This document shows positions 1 through 9,783 of a stretch of DNA of 64,000 nucleotides, piece by piece (the first letter of the stretch is position 1; each line of letters begins with the position of its first letter). The stretch is taken from contig JABAQM010000001.1 in assembly GCA_019187105.1 (NCBI GenBank), positions 2,696,734 to 2,760,733 on the forward strand, written 5' to 3'. Both the position numbers and the translations under genes were made by a program. The notes under the pieces were generated by a model that ran no database searches, was not told where the DNA came from, and worked only from the letters and a program-made list of their open reading frames with translations. This stretch comes from Fimbriimonadaceae bacterium. GTDB taxonomy: Bacteria; Armatimonadota; Fimbriimonadia; Fimbriimonadales; Fimbriimonadaceae.

Positions 1-285
1 GTCCTTGTCGCCTTTGAAATATTCGACCAAGCCCGTGAACACAACCATAATCGCCTGCGGCTTTTCGCCGTCCTTTGACTTCTCAATCGAAGCGTAGGCG
101 TTGACTTCCTTGTCGGTCTCCACCGAACATTTGATTGGATATTTGAGGTTGGGGTCCTTCGGCAGGACCGCCTCGAGCTCGCGGACCATGCCCTCTAGGT
201 CCTTGACGGTGAAGGCGTCGGCCCAAGAGCAAGCGACAAGCAGCAGCAGGGAAAGCGTCGAAAAGAAGCGATTAGCGGTTTTCAT
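1..285 (-). CDS. Partial secreted M48-like metalloprotease (N-terminal 95 residues)
   Basis: The gene runs off the left window edge, so only the N-terminus is visible. The start is ATG at 285 on the minus strand. Residues 1-24 (MKTANRFFSTLSLLLLVACS) form a signal or lipoprotein-type leader with a Cys near position 19. The following region, with VNAYAS and MVVFTGLVEYF, resembles the segment that in M48 peptidases precedes the HExxH helix (usual pattern NAfa...G.i.v..GLl). The zinc motif itself would lie outside the window, so the family call is inference. It is divergently arranged with the histidine kinase at 413. Confidence 0.5.
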   Translation of the reverse strand, partial: MKTANRFFSTLSLLLLVACSWADAFTVKDLEGMVRELEAVLPKDPNLKYPIKCSVETDKEVNAYASIEKSKDGEKPQAIMVVFTGLVEYFKGDKD

Positions 286-412
286 CGAACAAGTCCAAGG
301 CGCCCAAACTCGGACGCCTAAATCTCCATCATCTGACTTTTTAGACCAATATCGGTTTCGTCGGCAAGCGTCTGGACTATGATAGAGTTGCGAGAATTCT
401 AGCGAAAGTCAA

Positions 413-2434
413 GTGAGGCATCAGTCCAGCCAGGTCGAGCGAGTCGCTTACCGATCGCATCAGCATTCGGTCGTGGTCGGCGTTGCCATGCTGGTGCTTG
501 CCGCGATTTTTATGGGATTTTGGTTCTCGAACGCCTACGACCTCCGCTGGCATGTCGACGACCACCATGTGATCAACACCGCTGGGCGCCAACGCCTTTA
601 TGCCGAGCGGGTTTACAGCGCCGCACTTCGGCTTGAGGCCTCTGCCCTGGAGGGAAGCGCGGACGCCATTCGATTCCAGCAGCAGAACCTCAGGGATACG
701 TTCTCAAGCTTCGCCGAAACTCATGCTGTGTCGCGAAGCAACCTAATCAAGATGCTGGAGCCAGCTGATCGCGGAGCGCAGCTAATTGAGGAGCAAGACC
801 AGCGGGTGAACGAACTCCGTCGACACGTCTCGGAGCTGGCGCAAGCAAATCCCTCGGATATGTCGATGGTGCACCTCCTGGTAGAGCGCATTCAGGACAC
901 CAAAGAATCCTATCGGCAAATCATCGATACGCAAGTTGACCTTATTGCGAACTCGGCTACCACGCGGCTCAACCGTCTCCAGTCAGAACAAACCGTGTTC
1001 CTCGGCTCGGCAGCGCTGGTGCTGCTCGCCGGACTCTTTCTGCTCTTTCAGCCAATGGCCAAGAAAGCCGTTGAGGCGGCCGATCGAATCGCCAGGCAGA
1101 ATCAGGAACTGGAAGCCAAGCTCAAGTACGAACGGTTAGTGGCGGGCTTGGCAAGGCCCTATGTGGATCACGACCCTGACCGTTTCATCTCTGATACCAA
1201 CAGCGCGCTGCTTGCGATGGCCAAGTTTGCCGGAAGCTCGGCAGCCGGCATGATGCGACTGGACGATTCGGAACAGCGTATCGAGTCGATCACCATCGTG
1301 CGGGTCGATCCCCAGGCGACAATTCACCGTGCGATCGATCTTGCCGCATCCGAGTTGCCACAGCTGGCTACTATCCGAAACGAATCGGGATGGAAGCTCG
1401 TCCCCGGGACAAAACAGCTCATGGCTCAGCTTGCAGGAATCGACGAAGGTTCCGTGGTGAGCAATTACTTTTCGATTGCTAAACTGGAGGCGGGAGGCAG
1501 GTTCCTCGGCATTCTCGGACTTGGCTGGGCAGAGCGCCCAGACGAGACCATTCTAAGCGATGAGCCGTTACGCACGGCGATCACGCTGTTCGCCGGCGCC
1601 CTCGCCCACCAACGATTGGAGGAGTCGACCCGCCTGGTACACCGAAGGATCGGTCTTCGCCCCGAACACCTGGTCAAGCTCAACCGTACCGAGCTGCTGG
1701 CCTTTCTCGAGCGTACCAACCGGGTCGAGACCATCGGATCCGTGGCTGGCGGCATTGCGCACGACTTCAATAACGTGTTGAGCGCTATCCGGCTGGCTGC
1801 CGATAACGCCAAGCTCGGATCGGGTGATCCACTGTCGTTGGCGAGCAATTTGGAACGAATCAAAGTTGCTGCCGAACGGGGCAAGGAACTTGTAGCCAGG
1901 ATCCTCGACTTTGCCAAGCCTCCGGAACATGAGCCGTCGGTTTCTGACTTCGCTCACGAGGTCGCCAATGCCATTGATCTGGTCAAGGGTTCGTTGCCGC
2001 CAGGGGTCCGACTTGACCTGCACGCCTCGGAAGAGGGTCTCATCGTTGCTGCGACCCCAACCTTGATTCATCAAATCGTTCTGAATCTGATCACCAATGC
2101 GGCGAACGCGATCCAGATGGGAGAAGGGCGCATAGCAGTCGATGTACATCGTAGCGACCGGTCAGACCGGGCGTTGCTGACGGTTTCCGATACGGGCATT
2201 GGCATGGCCGCCGACGTTCAGGAACGGGTCTTTGAGCCCTTCTTCTCAACCCGAAAGCGCAACGGCACGGGACTTGGCCTTGCGGTCGTCCATGCGGCGG
2301 TAACGGAAGCGGGAGGATCCGTCGAGGTCCAATCGAAGCCCGGGGTCGGGACAACCTTCTCGATCTCGCTTCCGATCGCAGGTGCAGCCGCCACGGATTC
2401 GGATCCAACCACTAACGGCGATCGCTCGGCATAA
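413..2434 (+). CDS. Membrane sensor histidine kinase with PilJ-type periplasmic domain
   Basis: 673-residue kinase starting at GTG 413. A first membrane segment lies at about 21-40. The extracytoplasmic region begins with NTAGRQRLYAERV, the signature of the PilJ/NarX type N-terminal sensor domain. A second membrane segment is at about 195-213, followed by a short coiled coil and a GAF-like region at about 240-400. The HisKA dimerisation helix carries the phospho-acceptor His450 in IAHDFNN. The ATPase domain shows the N box (LNLITNAANAI, about 557-567), G1 (DTGIGM, about 594) and G2 (GTGLGLAVV, about 620). No receiver domain is attached and no response regulator gene is adjacent, so the partner is encoded elsewhere. 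The next gene starts on the base after its stop. Confidence 0.9.
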   Translation: MRHQSSQVERVAYRSHQHSVVVGVAMLVLAAIFMGFWFSNAYDLRWHVDDHHVINTAGRQRLYAERVYSAALRLEASALEGSADAIRFQQQNLRDTFSSFAETHAVSRSNLIKMLEPADRGAQLIEEQDQRVNELRRHVSELAQANPSDMSMVHLLVERIQDTKESYRQIIDTQVDLIANSATTRLNRLQSEQTVFLGSAALVLLAGLFLLFQPMAKKAVEAADRIARQNQELEAKLKYERLVAGLARPYVDHDPDRFISDTNSALLAMAKFAGSSAAGMMRLDDSEQRIESITIVRVDPQATIHRAIDLAASELPQLATIRNESGWKLVPGTKQLMAQLAGIDEGSVVSNYFSIAKLEAGGRFLGILGLGWAERPDETILSDEPLRTAITLFAGALAHQRLEESTRLVHRRIGLRPEHLVKLNRTELLAFLERTNRVETIGSVAGGIAHDFNNVLSAIRLAADNAKLGSGDPLSLASNLERIKVAAERGKELVARILDFAKPPEHEPSVSDFAHEVANAIDLVKGSLPPGVRLDLHASEEGLIVAATPTLIHQIVLNLITNAANAIQMGEGRIAVDVHRSDRSDRALLTVSDTGIGMAADVQERVFEPFFSTRKRNGTGLGLAVVHAAVTEAGGSVEVQSKPGVGTTFSISLPIAGAAATDSDPTTNGDRSA

Positions 2435-3517
2435 TTGTCCGGAGTGCGCAGTGTTGCTTTGGAGGCTGGCAATGGTCCATTGTCGGAGGCGGCGTGCGAA
2501 CGAGTTCGACTGCGTTTGGCTGCGAATCCGCCGCGGCGGATCATCGCCATCTGTCGAGAACACATCGGAGATATCGTCAACACCACGGGTGCGCTGAGGA
2601 CGCTTCGATCGGCGTTTCCTGCGGCAAGCATCGTGGCCGAGGTCGGTGAACGAACCACGGGGGTTTTAGAAGGGGCCCCTTGGGTCGACGAAGTCTGGGC
2701 CAGGCCGAAGCATCAGGGCTTGGCGGGCAAGGTGATGAACATCTCCAGGATGCGAGCGGCCGGATTCGACCTGGCCGTGATCTTCGATGACAGCAATCCC
2801 CATGTCCTGCACGCCCGGTTGGCCGGCATCCCGTTACGCGTCGGGGTATGGCGCGGGAGGAGATACGAAGGGGCCTATTCTTGTGCGGCGCCCTACCGCA
2901 CCGATCGCTGCGAGACTCGCGAGAATTTCGCGGACCTACTGGGCCGGATCGGCGCCCAATCCATCGATGTTCGCCCCGAACTCGCGGTGGGGCAGCACCA
3001 TGTGGAAACCGCTGACGGAAAGCTTCGCGACCACGGATGGTCGGGCAACACGCCACTAATCGGCCTTCACCCCGGAGCGAGCCTTCCGGAGAAGCGGTGG
3101 GCTATCGAGAAGTTCGCGGCCGTAGCCGGAGGTGCCCGGTCCCAGGGTTGGCAGCCTGTTATCGTGGGTGGGCCGGACGATCGGGAACGAGGACTCGAGA
3201 TCAGATCGCTTCACCCAGAGGCAATCGACTTGACCGGTAAGACGACGATTCTTGAACTGGCAGCTGTGTGCCGACGTCTCAAAGCGCTCGTGACGAACGA
3301 CACCGGGGCGCTTCACGTTGCAGCCTCGCAAGGCACCCGTTGCATCGCCCTCTACGGGCCCACCGATCCGGTGGCCTTCTCGCCATGGGGCGTCGGCCAT
3401 AGCGTCGTGGTGGGTAAGTGCGCATGCCGTCCAAAGTCCGAAGCCAGTTGCAATGCCGGCTGCATGGCGGCTATCGACACTCAGCAAGTGATGGGCTGCC
3501 TCATGGAGGTCGCTTGA
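2435..3517 (+). CDS. Glycosyltransferase family 9 (heptosyltransferase-like)
   Basis: 360 residues, start TTG at 2435 directly after the kinase stop; a GTG three codons later is an alternative. The N-terminal pattern HIGDIVNTTGALRTLRSAFP and the C-terminal block NDTGALHVAASQGTRCIALY followed by GPTDP are the hallmark motifs of GT9 enzymes, which move heptose or related sugars from a nucleotide donor to a lipopolysaccharide or glycan acceptor at the inner membrane. The last 35 residues are Cys-rich (CACRPKSEASCNAGC), as in many GT9 proteins. It overlaps the next glycosyltransferase by four bases, so the two are translated together. The sugar specificity cannot be read from sequence. Confidence 0.85.
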   Translation: MSGVRSVALEAGNGPLSEAACERVRLRLAANPPRRIIAICREHIGDIVNTTGALRTLRSAFPAASIVAEVGERTTGVLEGAPWVDEVWARPKHQGLAGKVMNISRMRAAGFDLAVIFDDSNPHVLHARLAGIPLRVGVWRGRRYEGAYSCAAPYRTDRCETRENFADLLGRIGAQSIDVRPELAVGQHHVETADGKLRDHGWSGNTPLIGLHPGASLPEKRWAIEKFAAVAGGARSQGWQPVIVGGPDDRERGLEIRSLHPEAIDLTGKTTILELAAVCRRLKALVTNDTGALHVAASQGTRCIALYGPTDPVAFSPWGVGHSVVVGKCACRPKSEASCNAGCMAAIDTQQVMGCLMEVA

Positions 3518-4512
3518 AGGTCACCTTTGTTACGCGGATTGACGCCGGCCTCTTCATGGGTGGCGGAGAAATCCAGGCTCTGAAGACAGCCGCCGCACTC
3601 AAGGAGTCCGGGGTGGAGGTCGCAAACTTCGACCCATGGACCACCGATCTTGGCGATATCGTCCATTTCTTCGGACCCTTCCCTTATTACACTGAACTTC
3701 GGCCACACCTGGACGCCCGGAAGGTCCCTTTCGTGGTTTCGCCAATCTTCATGTCCGATCCGGCCGGGATTAACCTGAAATGGCGCTATTCGCGCCGCCG
3801 CCTCTTCGATCGCACCCGGTACCAAGGTTGGCATTGGCTGCTGACGCAGGCGAGAAAGCTGTTCGTATTGAGCCGCGACGAAGAAGCTAGGCTTCGCTGC
3901 GCGTTTGGATCGATCGCGCCCTGTGCCTCGGTTCCAAATGGGGTCGAAGAACGGTTCGCTAATGGCGATGCCGAAGCCTTCCGCTCGCATTACGGTATCA
4001 GTGGACCGTTTGTCCTCCATTGCGGCCGGTTCGAGATTCGCAAAAATCAATGGCGTCTGATCAATGCCCTTCGGGACGAAGACATCCAGGTGGTGTTCAT
4101 TGGAGAACCGACGGTCGAGGCGTATTACCGCATGTGCCGCTCCTTCGCCTCGGACCGGGTTCGCTTCTTGGACCCAATCCCCAATGACTCACCGCTGTTG
4201 GCAGGCGCCTATGCGGCCTGCTCCGTGTTTGCCCTCCCGAGCACCAGAGAGATCCTTAGCCTGGCCGCACTGGAAGCGGCGATGGCGGGCAAACCGCTGG
4301 TGCTTGGCAACACCTGGGGCGCATCCGAACACTTCGATGGCTTCGCAACCTTCGTCGATCCACGTTCCATTCCTGAACTTCGAGCGGCAGTCATGCAGGC
4401 GCTAAAGCGGGGCGATAGTGCCGACCAGATTCGCTACTACCGGGAGCACTACTCTTGGCACAGCGTGGCAACGCGGCTGATCGCCGAGTACGAAGCGGTG
4501 CTTCGAGCTTAG
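3514..4512 (+). CDS. Glycosyltransferase family 4 (GT-B fold)
   Basis: 332 residues if started at TTG 3514, which has GGAGGT just upstream (3505-3510) and forms a TTGA overlap with the GT9 stop; an open frame extends upstream inside the GT9 gene but is unlikely to be used. The N-terminus KVTFVTRIDAGLFMGGGEIQ is a GT-B donor/acceptor fold start. HCGRFEIRKNQWRLINAL marks the hinge and donor domain, and SLAALEAAMAGKPLVLGNTW is the C-terminal nucleotide-sugar binding E-x7-E region. It ends tail to tail with secDF, the two stops overlapping. It probably acts with the GT9 neighbour on the same glycan. Confidence 0.85.
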   Translation: MKVTFVTRIDAGLFMGGGEIQALKTAAALKESGVEVANFDPWTTDLGDIVHFFGPFPYYTELRPHLDARKVPFVVSPIFMSDPAGINLKWRYSRRRLFDRTRYQGWHWLLTQARKLFVLSRDEEARLRCAFGSIAPCASVPNGVEERFANGDAEAFRSHYGISGPFVLHCGRFEIRKNQWRLINALRDEDIQVVFIGEPTVEAYYRMCRSFASDRVRFLDPIPNDSPLLAGAYAACSVFALPSTREILSLAALEAAMAGKPLVLGNTWGASEHFDGFATFVDPRSIPELRAAVMQALKRGDSADQIRYYREHYSWHSVATRLIAEYEAVLRA

Positions 4513-7028
4513 TCGTCCAGGCTGGACTTCGACTTTTCGATCGCAGAACTCCGGCGCTTGACCTGGCTATACGTCTTACGGATCTCGGCGCCTTCGGGAA
4601 CGGTCTGCATCTGAGCCGTCTGAGCCTTGAGCCTTGCATGGGCTTCGTGAACCGCGATGTCGATCAACGAGTGTTGCTCTCCTTTCTTGGATGCCGCCTT
4701 GTCCCACAGATACAGGATCGGGGAGGCGTTGTAGATCGAAGAGTAGGTACCGGAGATGATTCCGACCAGCATGGCGACGCAGAAGAACTTGAGGTCAGGG
4801 GTTGCCGTTCCAAGCCAAATCATGATGATCAAGGTCACGATAACCGTCATCGAGGTATTGATCGACCGCCCCAGCGACTGCGAGATCGAACGGTTGCAAA
4901 GGTTGGCGAAATCCTCGCCTGGTTTCGGATTCCGTAGATTCTCTCGGATTCGGTCGAAGATGACGATGGTGTCGTGGACTGAAAACCCGATGACAGTCAG
5001 CATCGCCGTGAGGAATAGAGCGCTTAACTCCCAACCGAGGAAATAGCCGACTATCGCAGCTACGCCCAAAACAAGAAGTACATCATGCACCAAGGCGAGG
5101 ATTGCGGAGAGGCCAAACTTTAAGCCGCTCGCAAAACTGCCCAGCGCGAGTCCGAATCTCAGTGCCAGATAAAAGACGATAAGGGCCGAGCTGATGACGA
5201 CGCCGAGGATCGCGCCCCGCACTGTCTCCTTCTGGATGGTCGGGCCCACTTCCGTAAAGCTCCGCTGATCGCTAATGTTGAATCCAGCCGCTGTTGCCAG
5301 ACGCTCGCGGGCTTGCTGGTTGCCAACTTTCATTTCACCCGAAGCCGGCACCGTCACATAGGCGAGCCGTTGACCCTCAGCAGAGGCAAACTTGACGTTT
5401 CCCCCCTTGATGCCGGCTGCTTCAAGCTTCTTCACGATTTCCGAGGGCGATGTCGTACTGCCGGCCGCCATGCCGTAAACCGCCTCGATGCCGCCCTGAA
5501 ACTCCACACTGGGTTTAAGCCCGCCCAATCCAAGGAAAATGGCACCGGGGATGATCGTTGCCAGAGAAATCAAGAACCATCGCTTCGCCGTGTTCACAAT
5601 CTGGAGCGGAGACTCTTCGGCCTTTTTCTCAAACCCTTCGCCAAACCAGTTGCGATCTACTGCGAAGAGGTGGGTGCTCTTGACGATTCCTGCACCCACG
5701 AGGAACACGAGAAGCGACCGCGTCACCGTTACGGCCGTGAACAGGGAAATAGCGACGCCGATGATCAGGGTTGTCGCGAAGCCCTTGACCGGTCCTGTTC
5801 CCAAATTGACGAGGACCATCGACGTGAGGATCGTACACATGTTGGAGTCCACGATCGCCGGCAAGGCGCGCCGAAATCCTAGTTCAATCGCCGCAGCTAG
5901 CGTGCGTCCGTCCCGCATTTCCTCCTTAACCCGTTCAAAGACGAGAATGTTGGCGTCGACAGCCATACCAACCGACAAGATAAAGCCGGCGATTGCCGCC
6001 AAGGAGAATGTGGCGCCGATCAGCTTGAGCACTGTGATGGTGAACAGCACGTAAAGTGCGAGCGCCACCAACGCTACCAAGCCGGGCACCAAGTAGTAAG
6101 CGATCAGGAACAGACAGATAAATCCGAAGGAAATGTAGCCCGCCAAGAGCATTTGGTTGAGGGCTGCTTTGCCGATCGTAGGATCGACGGTTTGGCTGCT
6201 GAGCTCATCAAGAGCCACCGGAAGCGAGCCTGCCTTGAGCAGATCGCACAATTCCTTCACGTAGGCGGGATTGAAGTCGCCTTCGATGAACGCATCGGTG
6301 CTGAGAACCATATTGTCCTTCAGCGGCGCAATGCTGAGGACCCGTCCATCGAGGACGAAGGCAAGGTTCTCCCTTTTGTTCATCACCTGCTGGCTCCAGG
6401 CTCGAAGTTTCTTGGCTCCGTTCGAGGAGAACTCAAAACTCGGGACCGTCAGGTTGCCCATTTGCTGCGGAAAGGCGTTCGCCAAGTCGTCTCCCTCGAG
6501 GATGAGCTGCCAGCCGGCAAGCATTTCCTTGTACTTGGCGTCTGCGGGCTTTAGTTCGATGGTCGGGTTCGCATCTTCGACGAACCGGACCTCGGCACGT
6601 CCTTCCTTATCGCCTGAGTCAGGGACGGGGCTGAATGGGCGGTAGGTGGCGAGTTCGGTGTCCACATTTCTCGCCCAGTACGCCTGGATCTTCGCGGTGC
6701 TGCTGAGCATCTCACGAGCCTTGTTGGCATCCTTGAACTCGGGAAGCTCGACGATAAAGCGGTCGCTCCCCTGTTGCTGGACATTGCCTTCCACGACACC
6801 CAAGGCTGCGCTCACGCGGTTGGTCAGGATTTGGTGAAGGTTGCTTCGAACTTCCGGCAGGCGTTGCTTCTGCTCGGCGGACAGCTCGGCCGTTCGCATT
6901 TGGTAAACGAGCCGGATGCCTCCCTGGATATCCAGGCCGCGGTTGAACTTAGTGGATTGGAAAGCCCAAATCGACAGGCCGGTTAGCGCGAGAACGACGA
7001 GGAGGAAAAAATAGCTTCGAAATTGCAA
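4509..7028 (-). CDS. secDF: SecD-SecF fusion, preprotein translocase accessory subunit
   Basis: 839 residues in one chain; most bacteria have separate SecD and SecF. The start is TTG at 7028 with AAGGGG about 11 bases upstream. One membrane segment (7-24) is followed by the large periplasmic domain with LDIQGGIRLVYQM and then five membrane segments (about 290-450) containing the SecD signature VGMAVDANILVFERVKEE. After a linker, a second RND-like half starts near 480 with GLGGLKPSVEFQGG and carries the SecF signature HDTIVIFDRIRENLR. It uses the proton motive force to complete export through SecYEG. The last 60 residues are charged and cytoplasmic. Confidence 0.95.
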   Translation of the reverse strand: MQFRSYFFLLVVLALTGLSIWAFQSTKFNRGLDIQGGIRLVYQMRTAELSAEQKQRLPEVRSNLHQILTNRVSAALGVVEGNVQQQGSDRFIVELPEFKDANKAREMLSSTAKIQAYWARNVDTELATYRPFSPVPDSGDKEGRAEVRFVEDANPTIELKPADAKYKEMLAGWQLILEGDDLANAFPQQMGNLTVPSFEFSSNGAKKLRAWSQQVMNKRENLAFVLDGRVLSIAPLKDNMVLSTDAFIEGDFNPAYVKELCDLLKAGSLPVALDELSSQTVDPTIGKAALNQMLLAGYISFGFICLFLIAYYLVPGLVALVALALYVLFTITVLKLIGATFSLAAIAGFILSVGMAVDANILVFERVKEEMRDGRTLAAAIELGFRRALPAIVDSNMCTILTSMVLVNLGTGPVKGFATTLIIGVAISLFTAVTVTRSLLVFLVGAGIVKSTHLFAVDRNWFGEGFEKKAEESPLQIVNTAKRWFLISLATIIPGAIFLGLGGLKPSVEFQGGIEAVYGMAAGSTTSPSEIVKKLEAAGIKGGNVKFASAEGQRLAYVTVPASGEMKVGNQQARERLATAAGFNISDQRSFTEVGPTIQKETVRGAILGVVISSALIVFYLALRFGLALGSFASGLKFGLSAILALVHDVLLVLGVAAIVGYFLGWELSALFLTAMLTVIGFSVHDTIVIFDRIRENLRNPKPGEDFANLCNRSISQSLGRSINTSMTVIVTLIIMIWLGTATPDLKFFCVAMLVGIISGTYSSIYNASPILYLWDKAASKKGEQHSLIDIAVHEAHARLKAQTAQMQTVPEGAEIRKTYSQVKRRSSAIEKSKSSLDD

Positions 7029-7340
7029 GGCCGCACAACCCCTTCCATTGAGGACAAGGATCAGAAGTTTACCGGAGAGGCCATCTATCGGGCGGGAAGA
7101 AGATTGGCCCCGGGCAGAGGGGGGACGCCTGGGGCCTAAGTAAGGAGCTATGGAGGTTGTCTAGTCTGTAGTCGACCAGTACCTGTTTTTTTGATTGCTG
7201 CTCACCATCCCACATTTCCTCCGCATGGCAACTTGCGCCGCGTCCACGGTAGGTCTTGCGTGTCAGATGAGTCTGATTTAAGGACACCCTGCTTTGCCGA
7301 ATAGTTCGAGCGACAGGACTTTAGTCCTAATTTTTCTCTG
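7029..7340. other. Intergenic region upstream of secDF
   Basis: About 310 bases between the secDF start and the terminator of the next minus-strand gene. It must hold the secDF promoter. I see no convincing coding frame, RNA gene or clear -35/-10 pair. Confidence 0.5.
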
Positions 7341-7376
7341 AAAACAAAAATGCCCCCAGGGAAATCCCAGGGGCAT
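7341..7376 (-). terminator. Rho-independent terminator of the sugar dehydrogenase-like gene
   Basis: On the minus strand, 7376-7350 reads ATGCCCC-TGGG-ATTT-CCC-TGGGGGCAT, a GC-rich hairpin interrupted by a small internal loop, followed by TTTTTGTTTT. It lies 17 bases past the stop of the gene ending at 7393. Confidence 0.85.
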
Positions 7377-7392
7377 GATCCGGATCGTCTTC

Positions 7393-9093
7393 TTAGGGCA
7401 GGGTGCCGAACCATACCGCTCGATCAACAAAGACCGAGAAGCTGCCCGACAACTGCGGCCCCGGAAATTCGATCAGGAACTGGCATTCCAGATCGTCGTT
7501 CAGGTGCGACGCGATGCTGAGGTTGAAGGCCAGGGATTGCTCCGCCGGGCCGATGCTGAATGTTCCAACCGTGTCAAACACGCCGGTGTCGTAGTTGAAG
7601 GCTTTAACCCTCGTTGAGATTCCGTTCGATGATCCTGCGATATCGAGAAGGAACTGGAACTGAGAAGTGACACCGAAGGGGAGTTTGCCCTTGAGCAGCA
7701 TTCCGTTTGGTGGCTGGTTGAAGTTGATCTTCGGAATGGTGTGGGCATCAGCAGTCCGGTTATCAGGCATCGACAGGTTCGCCAGGAAGGTAGGAATCGA
7801 CTGATTCGTTGCCATCGAGCGAAACTCCACGGCGTTCGGAGGGGTCTCTTCCTGTTTCGGGCGGATCCGCACGACCTTGTTGCCACTCAGCAACACCACG
7901 TACACGTAGCCATCGGGACCGATGGTGATGTCCGTGGTTACGCTGAACGAAGTACCCCACTGGTGGACATTTCGCTCAGTCGTGCTGTCGGCGACCCGGT
8001 CGGCGTTCCCACCGGTCAGCACCAAGCCGTCCCGGGTCCCATTGAGCTGGTAAAGGAACATCTGTCCCGTGTTGTTGCAGCCGACCATCATCTGGAACCG
8101 GTCAGCCGGAGTGACCTTCGGCGTGTTAAGGAATTCGCAGATCGTGACGCCGATCGGAGCCGCGTAACTGTACTCAGGGTCGCGATAGGCGCTTCCAGGC
8201 AGGACGATCAGGTCGCTGGCATTGAAGACCGTATTGCCATTTTCGCTGTACGTCATGTTTCGCGAATCTGGTCCCATGATTTTCAGCCAGCCCGAGTTCA
8301 TTCCTTTCGGTGCCAGGTTGATCTCGTCCATTACGTTGGGACCATTTTCGGTGAACCACAAGCGATCGGTCAGACCGTCGAACGCCATGCCGTAGCTGTT
8401 TCGAATGCCATACGCCCATAGCCCCTTGACCTCCGGGCGGGCATCATCGATGAACGGATTGTCGGCCGGGAAGGTCCCGTCCGTGTTCAACCGGTGGATA
8501 CCGCCGACACGAGCGACCGCAGTAGTGCTCGTGTTCTGCTCGAGTCGCGGGTTGCTAAAGCGCCCGCGATTGAGATCTCCCGTGATGATATAGAGCTTCT
8601 TGTCAGAACCGAACGTGATGATGCCGCCATCGTGGTTCGGGCCATTGGATTGACTGCCATCAGTTGGAAACGAAATGAGATCGAACGGCGCGATCAGGGT
8701 GTTCGTGGCGGTGTCATACACATAGCGCGTGACCTTGTTGGCCTGCCAGGCGCCGCCATCGCTGGCTGCCGCCGAATGGTACAGGTAGACAAACTGGTTT
8801 GCCGGAAAATCCGGATCGATGGCGATTCCCAGAAGACCACGTTCAGAAGATGAGTTGACCGGAAGGTCCAGGACCTCGTTCAGAAAGGTGGTGCCGCTGT
8901 AGCGCTTCACCTTGCCCGTGGCCTTCTCACAGATCAGCCACTCGGTGGCGCTGATGAACGCCATTTGGGTCGGCTGCGACAACCCCGTGGTGACATATTG
9001 GTCGACGAGGTAGCCGGAAGGGACGACTTGCGCCTTGGCGGCGACGACGAAGCTGCACAAAGCAGCCATCGAAAAGATTCGGAGTATTTTCAT
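7393..9093 (-). CDS. Secreted PQQ-type sugar dehydrogenase-like beta-propeller
   Basis: 566 residues from ATG 9093, preferred over an upstream frame start (9123) because GAGAGGG precedes it and a signal peptide (MKILRIFSMAALCSFVVAAKA) begins there. Residues 35-350 match the soluble glucose/sorbosone dehydrogenase propeller: TGLSQPTQMAF, ERGLLGIAIDPDF, NHDGGIITFGSDKKLYI and GLWAYGIRNSYGMAFD are its blade motifs, with the His of NHDGG corresponding to the active-site region. The last 150 residues form an additional C-terminal beta domain of unknown role. It should oxidise sugars or alcohols outside the cytoplasm with PQQ, or be a non-catalytic relative; cofactor residues cannot be confirmed by eye. 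Confidence 0.8.
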   Translation of the reverse strand: MKILRIFSMAALCSFVVAAKAQVVPSGYLVDQYVTTGLSQPTQMAFISATEWLICEKATGKVKRYSGTTFLNEVLDLPVNSSSERGLLGIAIDPDFPANQFVYLYHSAAASDGGAWQANKVTRYVYDTATNTLIAPFDLISFPTDGSQSNGPNHDGGIITFGSDKKLYIITGDLNRGRFSNPRLEQNTSTTAVARVGGIHRLNTDGTFPADNPFIDDARPEVKGLWAYGIRNSYGMAFDGLTDRLWFTENGPNVMDEINLAPKGMNSGWLKIMGPDSRNMTYSENGNTVFNASDLIVLPGSAYRDPEYSYAAPIGVTICEFLNTPKVTPADRFQMMVGCNNTGQMFLYQLNGTRDGLVLTGGNADRVADSTTERNVHQWGTSFSVTTDITIGPDGYVYVVLLSGNKVVRIRPKQEETPPNAVEFRSMATNQSIPTFLANLSMPDNRTADAHTIPKINFNQPPNGMLLKGKLPFGVTSQFQFLLDIAGSSNGISTRVKAFNYDTGVFDTVGTFSIGPAEQSLAFNLSIASHLNDDLECQFLIEFPGPQLSGSFSVFVDRAVWFGTLP

Positions 9094-9283
9094 GACCCTC
9101 TCTATTCCTGCAAGCACAAACAAACTCAGTACGAGCCCAATTATACGACCAGGATTCCAACGGTCTAGTTCAGAGGAAGGTCAGGCAAATGGTGTTACAC
9201 AACCGAAATTCTGGTCACGCCTGCTTCATCAATGGCTGTTACTTGAACCCGACCTCCCGCTGAAACCAGGTAGAACCCTCGGT

Positions 9284-9778
9284 ATGGCACTCTCCGTTGG
9301 TTCTCCTGCCCCCGATTTCACTTTGCGTACGATGGGTTCCGATGGTCCCGCTGATTTCAACTTTAGCCAGTATCGAGGCGGTTCTCCCGTTGTTCTGCTA
9401 TTTTTCCCAGGCGCCTTTACCGGTGGATGCACAAGTGAGGCGTGCGAGGCAAGAGACAACCTCAATTCGATCGCGGCTATGGGTGCGAAAGTAGTGGGAG
9501 TGAGTGTTGACAGCATCTTTGCTCAAGCAGCTTGGGCCAAGGAGAACGGGCTGAAGTTCCCCCTGGCTTCGGACTATCGCCGCGAAGTCGTCGACGCCTA
9601 CGGGGTGCTCCTTCCCAACTTCGTAGGGATGGGACCATCTTCCGAACGTGCCGTCTTCGTCATTGACGGTTCCGGGGTCATTCGATACGTTGAAGTCGCC
9701 CCCACTCCTGGAGACAAGGTCAACCTTGCCGCGGCCAAAGAGGCGGTGGCATCGCTCGGCTCCGTTGCCAATTCGTAA
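9284..9778 (+). CDS. Peroxiredoxin (AhpC/TSA, AhpE-like)
   Basis: 164 residues from ATG 9284; the open frame extends upstream but homology begins at MALSVGSPAPDFTLR. The thioredoxin-fold signature FFPGAFTGGCTSEACEARD places the peroxidatic Cys at 49 and a second Cys at 54. AhpE-type peroxiredoxins share the FTgvCT.ElC pattern. It reduces peroxides in the cytoplasm using thiol donors. It lies 5 bases before the DUF1080 gene and divergent from the dehydrogenase gene. Confidence 0.9.
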   Translation: MALSVGSPAPDFTLRTMGSDGPADFNFSQYRGGSPVVLLFFPGAFTGGCTSEACEARDNLNSIAAMGAKVVGVSVDSIFAQAAWAKENGLKFPLASDYRREVVDAYGVLLPNFVGMGPSSERAVFVIDGSGVIRYVEVAPTPGDKVNLAAAKEAVASLGSVANS

Positions 9779-9783
9779 AAACT

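Noticed and set aside
1568-2149. Long antisense open frames inside the histidine kinase and other GC-rich genes
   Set aside because: They are shadows of strong genes, with no family resemblance and no ribosome sites.
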